Part shown: piece after piece, positions 8,671 to 15,102 of the stretch
How the letters are laid out: each line of letters starts with the position of its first letter
How positions within the stretch are numbered: position 1 is the first letter of the stretch
Assembly: GCA_003024985.2 (NCBI GenBank)
Contig: PXIH01S0001975.1
Strand: one strand, 5' to 3'
Origin: Euperipatoides rowelli
Taxonomy: Eukaryota > Onychophora > Udeonychophora > Euonychophora > Peripatopsidae
DNA length: 15,102 nt
Translations under genes and position numbers: made by a program
Notes under the pieces: generated by a model
Seen by the model: the letters and a program-made list of their open reading frames with translations, nothing else
Database searches by the model: none
What the model was told of the DNA's origin: nothing

Positions 8671-9200
8671 AAATGGAGTCGACAACAACAAAAACGTTTG
8701 AATTGGATGTTAGACTACCAAATTTGCATAAAAACTTTAATTTTCTTTTACTAATTCCTTATAATTATTTACATAGATATAACTTGCTTTTCTTGTGGAT
8801 CCATTATTCTGGGAACAATTCAATTTTGTTTTCCAAGATGGCCACCAATGCCAGACATAATTTATCAATATTACTTAATTACAGCAACACTAGGTGGTGT
8901 TAATTACAGTTCCTATATTTGAATGACTCCAAAGTTAAGGAGCAGCCAGGATCACATCGCATTGATTAACACATGATTGCTTTGACATGCATATTGTTTT
9001 ATTTTAGTACTGGGTATTTTAAATTGGCTGATTTTCTATGTTTGGACTTAATTAATAACACAGGTTAGTTTTGTAATTTGATTTATTTTTTAAATTAGGA
9101 TTTATTTATTAGAAGATATGGTTAGGCTAACATTAAGGTTAGAATTATAATACATTATTAAATCTAAACAAATTGGGGCTTAGTATATTTTACACTTAAG
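8671..9200. other. Unassigned AT-rich DNA
   Basis: No gene recognised. An open plus frame at 8673-8903 shows no domain and overlaps a dispersed repeat (8831-8880). Bases 8879-8912 hold two direct copies of TTAATTACAG around an ACAC/GGTGT core. From about 9120 the sequence begins to resemble the 164-bp repeat that follows, as a heavily decayed partial copy. Confidence 0.5.
8831..8880 (+). repeat. Dispersed repeat copy sharing a GATGGCCACC motif
   Basis: TTCCAAGATGGCCACCAATG and then CCAGACATAATTTAT match the minus strand of 14031-14084 apart from substitutions and a few indels, ending in the common word CTTAATT. Upstream similarity (TTCAATTTTGT) continues after a gap of about 12 bp. Confidence 0.7.
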
Positions 9201-9640
9201 TGTATTTTACATTTTGATTATCCTAGGGTTCGAGCATAATTGTTTTTCACTTGTAGTTAGAGTTAGTGTTCAGGGTAAGAGTTAAGTTTAATAATCTATT
9301 GAAATATTAAAATTATTAAAAAAATGGTTATGCCCCTATTCATTATCCTAGTATTGGAGCATGGTGTATTTCACATTTTGATTATCCTAGGGTTCGAGCA
9401 TAATTGTATTTCACTTGTAGTTAGAGTTAGTGTTCAGGGTAAGAGTTAAGTTTAATAATCTATTGAAATATTAAAATTATTAAAAAAAGGGTTATGCCCT
9501 ATTCATTATCCTAGGGTTGGAGCATGGTGTATTTCACATTTTGATTATCTTAGGGTTTGAGCATAGTATATTTCACACGTAAGGCTAGTAATGTAATGAA
9601 ATATTAAAATTATTAAAAAAAGGGATTATTTCTAGGGTTC
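9201..9640. repeat. 164-bp tandem repeat array, about 2.7 copies
   Basis: Copies start at 9201, 9365 and 9528 (offsets 164 and 163) with TGTATTTCACATTTTGATTA-like sequence. They run through CCTAGGGTTCGAGCA, GTTAGAGTTAGTGTTCAGGG and GAAATATTAAAATTATTAAA. Copies 1 and 2 are nearly identical; copy 3 has an internal deletion of some 50 bp. A shorter internal unit of about 39 bp repeats the ATTATCCTAGGGTT...GAGCAT part (9342 and 9381). Confidence 0.93.
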
Positions 9641-9652
9641 AGGAATAGTTTA

Positions 9653-9675
9653 TTTTTTTTTGGGGGGGGGGGGGG
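9653..9675 (-). repeat. Poly(T)-poly(G) junction at the LINE 3' end
   Basis: Nine T followed by fourteen G on the plus strand, so C14 then A9 on the minus strand. It lies about 16-20 nt beyond an AATAAA on the minus strand (9696-9691). A poly(A) or A-rich tail after such a signal is the usual LINE 3' end; the poly(C) block in front of it is unusual. Confidence 0.75.
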
Positions 9676-11300
9676 TTGTCCCCTTGAAACTTTATTGACA
9701 TAAGAAAAAATACTCTAAATTAGAGGATACAGAAATAATCCAAATATACCCCTGTATATTCGAGGGATGAAAACCATTGAACTTAACATTAAATAGCCTT
9801 AAAAAAATTAAAAAATAAATAAAAAACAGAACAGTCATAAAAAAATAAAATCAAGGCTAGTCAGACATGACTGAATCCCTTAAGAAAATGTCCATTTCAA
9901 TTCAAAAGTTTCACTAGGAAAAAGCAAAAAGTTCTTCTTAGCCATGTCCATGATTGTATTAACAAAAAAGGCTGATGCCTAATTAGAGCCCCTTCAAATA
10001 TGGTCAAGTTCGGGATTTTACAGACGGAAAGAAAAACAAGCAGGCTACCAAAATATAACTTTTATTTCGAACAAATCTACAAACAAGTTATATAGTGGTC
10101 GCGAAAAGAAATCAAAATTGAATAAATGTGCAACCCTATTTCGAGCAGTCAAGAAATAAGACCAATCCATAAAAATATGCTGCAAGGATTCTGTATAATC
10201 ACAAAGAGGACAAGATAGGTCAAATTTAAAGAATAATGGTGAATGAGGAGATCTCTTTTGTAGACTTAAGAGGAAAAGGTACAAATGCGAAACATAAAGT
10301 CATAATAATTTGGAGAGAATAATAACTTCTTGAAGTAACTATAATATGGCAAAAGGAGGGATGCAATCGGGGCAGAATATAGTCCTGATCCGTAAGAAGT
10401 GAATATGACTTGTAATTGAATTTGGCTGGCACATCTAAATCCATAATGTCGACCATGTCCTGAAAAGTCTGTCTCAAAACCACCAGGACCGAAATCTCAC
10501 AATCGTACAGAGGGGGAGTGTCCATCGGCAGCACCTCCAAAGCATCGTTAATGTACCTAGCATACTGGATATATGAAAAAAAATAAATTAGCCTGATAAC
10601 TGAAGAAAGTCTGGTAAAGTCATGTAAGCCAAGTCCACCCAGCTTCATGGAGAGACAAAGACGGCACCTGGATACTGGCACCAGTGTTGTCTCCCAAAGT
10701 ATCCGATGTGCTATGTAATACAAACTACTCATGGTGGTCTTATTAAATGAAACGCGAGGGATGTAGTAATAAACTGTGGGGAAACAGTTATGCATATATG
10801 ATCCTGAATTTTGTAAGTAAAGATATGGGCTTTCTTTTTAGAACCACCTGCACCTGTTGAAATCTGGCTAAAACACAATCCTGTAGCACTCTCTTGACCA
10901 TAACTCACAAATAGGGAAAGGGTAAACCTAGAAACATGCCGGCAAATCTTCACAATAATGATGGTCGGTCTTGTTGGTATAGGGAAACAAAATATGTGTC
11001 TTATGAGTATTAAAGACAGAGCCTGTCTGATGATTGAACTTCTCCATAAGCTGAAGGGGGGAAACCCTTAGTTATCCTCTTCACACCAGAAAATAATAAA
11101 ACAAACTACCTCTCTGCTTTATGGAGACATACTTATTGATAGATAATTGATCAGACCTCGCGTTGATAATGAAATTGGTTTGAGAAGCAATGTCCTCATG
11201 TATAGGAAAAGAAATATGCCTGACATAGTCCAGAGATCGAGTCACTAAAGAACTACAAACATCAGCAAAATGTCTGTAAATGTGATTGATTGATCATAGG
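9655..11300 (-). pseudogene. LINE (non-LTR retrotransposon) ORF2 C-terminal remnant
   Basis: On the minus strand a broken reading runs from about 11300 to 10045. About 11055-10985 gives LRVSPLQLMEKFNHQTGS followed by VFNTHKTHILF, matching the LINE RT segment after the catalytic motif (F-x3-G-x-x-x-N-x-x-K). In the 189-codon open stretch 10795-10226, residues 34-60 include ETTLVP, RCRLCL and KLGGLGLHDF, the RT thumb GGLGL-x-D signature. After a frameshift near 10270 comes 10284-10045 with CPLCDYTESLQHIFMDW, the C-terminal CCHC-type zinc motif with its last Cys changed to Trp. The family nicks DNA and primes reverse transcription from its own RNA. The endonuclease and first RT motifs are not recognised here. 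Clade not assigned. Confidence 0.78.
9691..9696 (-). promoter_or_regulatory. AATAAA polyadenylation signal of the LINE
   Basis: The minus strand reads CAATAAAGTTTCAAGGGG just before the poly(C)-poly(A) junction. Position and spacing fit a 3'-end processing signal for the minus-strand LINE remnant. Confidence 0.55.
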
Positions 11301-12290
11301 GAAACCGGTGAGATTAGCAGATCCATCGTATAGAAATCCAAAAGGTGGTGATGAGACCATCTTGAAAAAAAAAAGTTGTCAAGGAAGATATTTCAGGCCT
11401 GGAGGCAACAATTTTCTTGCAAAGCATATGAACCTGTTGCTGAGCCAGTTGATGCAAAATGCTGTTGTATTTTTTCTGACACTTGTGATAAAATGGGATC
11501 TCAGCAGAGTCAATGTTCTTCATTGCATTCAACAAGACCTACAAATCCGACAATCTGACACTTATCTTCTCTTAGCATATGTATTAAAATCCAGGAACCT
11601 TTTGAAAAAGCATGTTTTAAAAGTATAGTAATTATCGAGAGTAAAGTTTTGAAACAGTAACGGAACAGAGTTGATATATACATTGGCAAAAAATAAAGGG
11701 TTAAATTGAATTGAATGTGATATAAATGGGTCTCTCTCTGCAATATTGAATAAATTGGGACTTGTGCTGAGGTAGTGGTACCCAAAGAAAAAAAAGTCCC
11801 ACAGAATCTGAGAAGGTATTAAACAACACATTGAATTTTTCCGAGTAGCCATCCCACGTGATATAAAGAAAAAAATCAAACGTATTAGCTGCGGTAGAGA
11901 GGTGAGTAGGCAAATTCTCCCAAGCATGCAGAGTGGTGACATTTACAATTGACAAATCTGCAAATATGGCCCTATTTGAAGCCTACTGACTCAGAGCATA
12001 ATAGTTTACCAAGATCATGTGATTACCATCATGGATCATTGACAATATAATGTAACATGAGGTAGCCTTGACCAACGTAACGGATAGAATTACTCTTTTG
12101 GATATCAAGACTAGAAATAAGTATAGCAAATAAGAAAAAAAAAATTAAACAATTATAGCCTCCCCCCTCCCCTATCTCCCTCCCATCAAAATATAAAAGG
12201 AAGAGAGACAAAAAAAAAATCACACAAATATGTAAAACTGTAACAAATAAAACACAATATAAATTTCTAGCAAAATCAAGCATTGTCAAT
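11301..12290 (-). other. Possible upstream part of the LINE remnant, heavily decayed
   Basis: Minus-strand frames are open in overlapping stretches (11955-11701, 11942-11562, 11785-11510, 12289-12029), giving aromatic-rich sequence such as HAWENLPTHLSTAANTFDFF. Frame hopping without long loss of stop-free sequence is what a frameshifted old ORF looks like. I cannot place these pieces on specific RT motifs, and the space is too short for a complete endonuclease plus RT. Extension of the LINE is inference. Position 12161-12183 is a C-rich patch. Confidence 0.35.
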
Positions 12291-12611
12291 TTTCAATTTT
12301 TTTCCCCACCCCCTCAAAGTCCTTAAAAGCCTTGTCATCTTCTAATAGGACAGTTTTTCCATGTGAAGCATCCAAAATAGAATCCTGATCAGAATTTGAG
12401 AGTAATCCTAAATTAACAACATCCTGCACTGAAGTAAGCTTTGGAATACAAGATCCAAACAATGACAATTCTGGATAAGAGGGTGACTGTGATGCTGCCT
12501 GAGTAATAAAATTAGTGTCCTTGACTTATTCATGGTCCATGGAGAGCGCCTGATTCTCTGATGGCAATTGCACAACCTGACTATAATTTTGTACATTTGT
12601 GCAAAGTGTCA
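12286..12611. other. Unrecognised stretch with minus-strand open frames
   Basis: The minus strand is open at 12468-12286 and 12596-12408. The first has a balanced composition (LGLLSNSDQDSILDASHG, an acidic middle and a KK end), unlike the AT-driven frames elsewhere. It could be a leftover of a LINE ORF1 or of a host exon. No splice sites or domain support either. Confidence 0.3.
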
Positions 12612-12624
12612 CCCCCCCCCCCCC
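12612..12624. repeat. Poly(C) tract, C13
   Basis: Thirteen C in a row, preceded by GTGTCA and followed by ATACAAC, in AT-rich surroundings. Confidence 0.9.
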
Positions 12625-13840
12625 ATACAACTAACTTGCAAATTGAACACTTCTGGATAGGACAGAGTTTGACATCATGGCTCATTTCCCTAGATCAGAA
12701 ACAAGCCTGTGGCCATTGGGATGAACTTAGCCAGCCTCTGAGGCCCGACTTTGTACGTAGAGATGTAAAACCAACCCCTTCTTTAATAGAAAAACTAACA
12801 TACACCGGGTGGTTGCAATATCCTATCTTCAGTTACACGTCAGTTGGCACAATAGCTACTATGGTGCCAAAATCAGAAAAATATCTCCAATTTCAGCAAG
12901 CACTATTCGTACAGGCATCCATAAAATTGAGAAGTTAACTGAATTTGTATTTACTACAGCATCAGTGTAAAAAACATAGAAATGGCCATACCTTGTAAAC
13001 TTACTCTGAATTGCAATAAAGCTTCTGAACTCTTGAAAGCTACAAAATGATATTGAGTTATGTGTAACCTGATAGGCTATATTCCAACAAAAATTTCAAC
13101 AGTCCCATTGAATCCAAACAGTCTATGAGGGTATCAAAAGAAAATTTCTGCAATTTGAAGTTTTCATCAGTTATAACAAAAACATTTGAGTCAAAAGTGA
13201 TGAGACTTGAATTTGCAAAAAAAAAATGTTAATAATGTTATCTTTATAACCTAGTAAACAAAGTTTGCTTATCCATTCCACACAATTTGCCAATAATACA
13301 CACAGTGTGGGCTTGAGCACTAACACTAGTAAAGCTAAGTCAATGCTATATTATAGGTAAGTGATAAAAGCTGAGAAATATCTGATATTCAGGGTTATGA
13401 GAAAATAATTAAAATTTCTTACATTAACTTGAAATAAATAAATATTTCGGCTCACCATTACTTCAAAGGGGTTGTTAGAAAGACTTTTATAGTTGAAATA
13501 AACTGTTATAAGAAAAAAAATACATATAATAATATAAAACTTTACAAGAGACAAACCGTTGAGATTCAGTTGGGTCACCAAGTGTCATAAGTCAGGGGAA
13601 TAGATTAGATCCTAACAGTAGCGCAGAATTATAAATTTAGTTGCATGCCATTTTAACTTTACATGCGCATTTGCAAATCAGCTTGATTTCATCCCTTCAT
13701 CAAACACACTAAAATATTGATATTCCCTTACAAATCAGATTTTGAAACTTAAAATGTTCATAAAATGCGTATGCAGAAGTTCATAAATTTGAGCTTCCAC
13801 TAGATGCAAGTGGAATAATTGATTTAATGGTGTGGTTTTT
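12625..13840. other. Unassigned DNA, no gene recognised
   Basis: 12640-12940 has higher GC than its surroundings and a stop-free plus frame (125 codons from 12561) with no recognisable domain; this could be another old dispersed repeat. 13000-13840 is AT-rich, and its minus-strand open frame at 13581-13351 is typical AT-driven translation. Confidence 0.5.
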
Positions 13841-14060
13841 CGTTTATAGATAATAGAGTCATTCTTTAATTGTAAAATAATGAATGGATATTGATAAGTT
13901 TTATTTGTAATAATATTTTAATTCTTTGAAATTAGGAATGCATAGTATTCTAATAATACACGCATTCCTAATTTCAAAGAATTGATTTGTTATTGAAATA
14001 AATTTATCAATAACCACTCAATATGTTAAAATTAAGAATGAATCTATTTATTAATTTACG
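13841..14060. repeat. 220-bp foldback (inverted-repeat) element, MITE-like
   Basis: Left arm 13841-13941 (101 nt) and right arm 13962-14060 (99 nt) are inverted copies. Both outer ends begin CGT and run through ATTCATTCTTAATT-like, TATTGATAA-TTTTATTT and AATTCTTTGAAATTAGGAAT. The inner 22 bp (13920-13941 with 13962-13983) are perfect, and outward the arms diverge with small indels. The loop is 20 nt. No coding capacity. The form fits a miniature inverted-repeat element or a long hairpin RNA locus. No clear target-site duplication was found. Confidence 0.88.
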
Positions 14061-14084
14061 CCTGGCATGGTGGCCATTTTGAAA
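14031..14084 (-). repeat. Second copy of the GATGGCCACC dispersed repeat
   Basis: The minus strand reads TTTCAAAATGGCCACCATGC and then CAGGCGTAAATTAAT, matching 8831-8880 and overlapping the outer end of the foldback arm. This links the foldback element with the 8.8-kb region. Confidence 0.7.
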
Positions 14085-15102
14085 ATAGGAACGGAACACA
14101 AAACTGAACTCTAGCCATTATTCTTTTATACAAAGTTATTAAATGCTGTTCTTGTGTGAATGCAAAGTAGCCTATGTATTAAGCAATTAGGAACAAATGA
14201 CAAGCACGTTCCTTTTATAAAATGAATTTTACTTGACTGACCTGCATATAAATAATTCCATTCTATGGTTTTCTATGCCATTACTTGAACATTTATTATA
14301 ATAACTGTTTGTATAATTAATACATTATTTAATAAATTAATTGCATATATAAAAAAATAGTAAAATATCTATATTCACTGGAAGATGTATACATTCTACA
14401 TGATATTCGCTGGTAGATGTCACATTAGTCTGGAAGCACATCCCCCCCCCCCCTTAAAAACTTCAGCTATTCAACCAATCAGAGTGCAGTGTAATAAAGC
14501 TGATATATCATGAGCATAAAAAAAATTACAGTATTTTGCAAAGAATTTGCAATACTTAGGTTTTTTTAAATAAATATCTAAAATTATGTAGGAAAAAACC
14601 CCCACATCCAGTAAAATAATTTCAAAAATGTTTAAAACTAAAATAAATCTAGATTCCTTGCTAAGTTTGTACAAAAAAATAAAACTATTCAAGTTATATC
14701 TTATGAAAATTATAAACACACTCAAAATTTTTTCTCTGATGAGCGATGCAGCTCTTATTAATCTATCTGAAAAATATTTAGCCCGCTTAAAGCTAACACA
14801 CCATTTTGTTCTAAATCTACTCTTGATTAGAGCCAATGGATGCACAAATAGCATGTAGGTTCAAAAACAAAATGAATTTATCATATACAACTATTGCATG
14901 TTCCATTGTCTGAAAAGTATCTTTTCAACAAAAATTAACCCAATGCATCTAAATAACTTTAGAAAAACTGTAGATTTGAATTTATTAACACCATAGAGTT
15001 AGCAGTTTACTGGCATGGGTGTTTGTTTTTAATAAATTTGCTTTAGAAATAATAAACCTTTTACAACAATCTTCACAAATGCTAAAATATTAGATACTTA
15101 CC
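14061..15102. other. Unassigned AT-rich DNA to the window edge
   Basis: No gene recognised. Positions 14348-14431 hold two loosely similar TATTC-CTGG-AGATGT words about 40 bp apart (14373 and 14405). Around 14476 the sequence CCAATCAGAGTGCAG is CCAAT-box-like. Overlapping open frames at 14471-14854 (minus) and 14628-14858 (plus) lack domains. The last bases, CTTACC, are a minus-strand splice-donor match at the very edge. Confidence 0.5.
14442..14453. repeat. Poly(C) tract, C12
   Basis: Twelve C in a row between GCACAT and TTAAAAAC, the fourth G or C homopolymer of 11 or more in this AT-rich window. Confidence 0.9.

Noticed and set aside
9221-9290. Interstitial telomere repeats (CCTAGGGTT, GTTAGAGTTAG, TTAGGGTT words)
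   Set aside because: The words are scattered and degenerate inside a longer 164-bp unit. No run of perfect TTAGGG repeats is present.
9201-9640. CRISPR-like array
   Set aside because: The repeated unit is 164 bp and continuous, with no short repeat alternating with unique spacers, and the host is eukaryotic.
12561-12938. 125-codon plus-strand ORF as a gene
   Set aside because: It has no recognisable domain, overlaps a poly(C) tract that encodes a proline run, and has no splice or promoter context. It is more likely a chance open frame in a GC-richer repeat.
14471-14858. Overlapping ORFs on both strands (127 and 76 codons)
   Set aside because: Composition is the Ile/Phe/Leu/Lys-rich output of AT-rich DNA, both strands are open together, and no domain or codon signal favours either.

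Overview
This is eukaryotic, almost certainly metazoan, nuclear DNA. It is AT-rich and intron-like, with no operons or dense ORFs, and it holds decayed Ty3/gypsy-type and LINE-type retroelements, tandem repeats and foldback repeats. The one convincing host coding element is a single exon for a complete Sushi/CCP domain, flanked by GT-AG splice sites in phase 1-1. Two ambiguous bases (3337 and 6592) point to a draft assembly. The species cannot be named from this window; an invertebrate is a guess from repeat content only.

Layout. Positions 1-1665 are a pyrimidine-strand-biased CT-rich satellite with local higher-order repeats; its long plus-strand ORFs are artefacts. Positions 2093-6690 are one old LTR retrotransposon of the Ty3/gypsy group lying on the minus strand. 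Its two LTRs are still recognisable, and between them, in the expected order, are broken remnants of gag, protease, reverse transcriptase, RNase H and integrase. It carries two later internal rearrangements: a 170-bp tandem duplication in integrase and a 25-bp inverted duplication in protease. It ends about 290 bp upstream of the CCP exon (6978-7154) and is antisense to it. A possible short terminal exon, compatible in phase, lies at 7872-7912.

From 8400 rightward the sequence is repeat territory. It has a near-perfect 72-nt hairpin (8599-8670), a 164-bp tandem array (9201-9640), and the C-terminal part of a LINE-type retrotransposon on the minus strand. That LINE remnant runs from about 11300 down to a 3' end near 9650, with AATAAA and a poly(C)-poly(A) junction. 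Further right are unassigned AT-rich DNA and a 220-bp foldback element (13841-14060). The flank of this foldback is shared with the 8831-8880 region, suggesting a dispersed MITE-like family. Four G or C homopolymer runs of 11-14 bases stand out against the AT-rich background.

No gene network can be described. The window is best read as introns, and perhaps a terminal exon, of one CCP-domain gene invaded by transposable elements. I did not find a convincing new biological system. The most interesting items are the foldback family, the hairpins and the post-insertion rearrangements inside the gypsy element.
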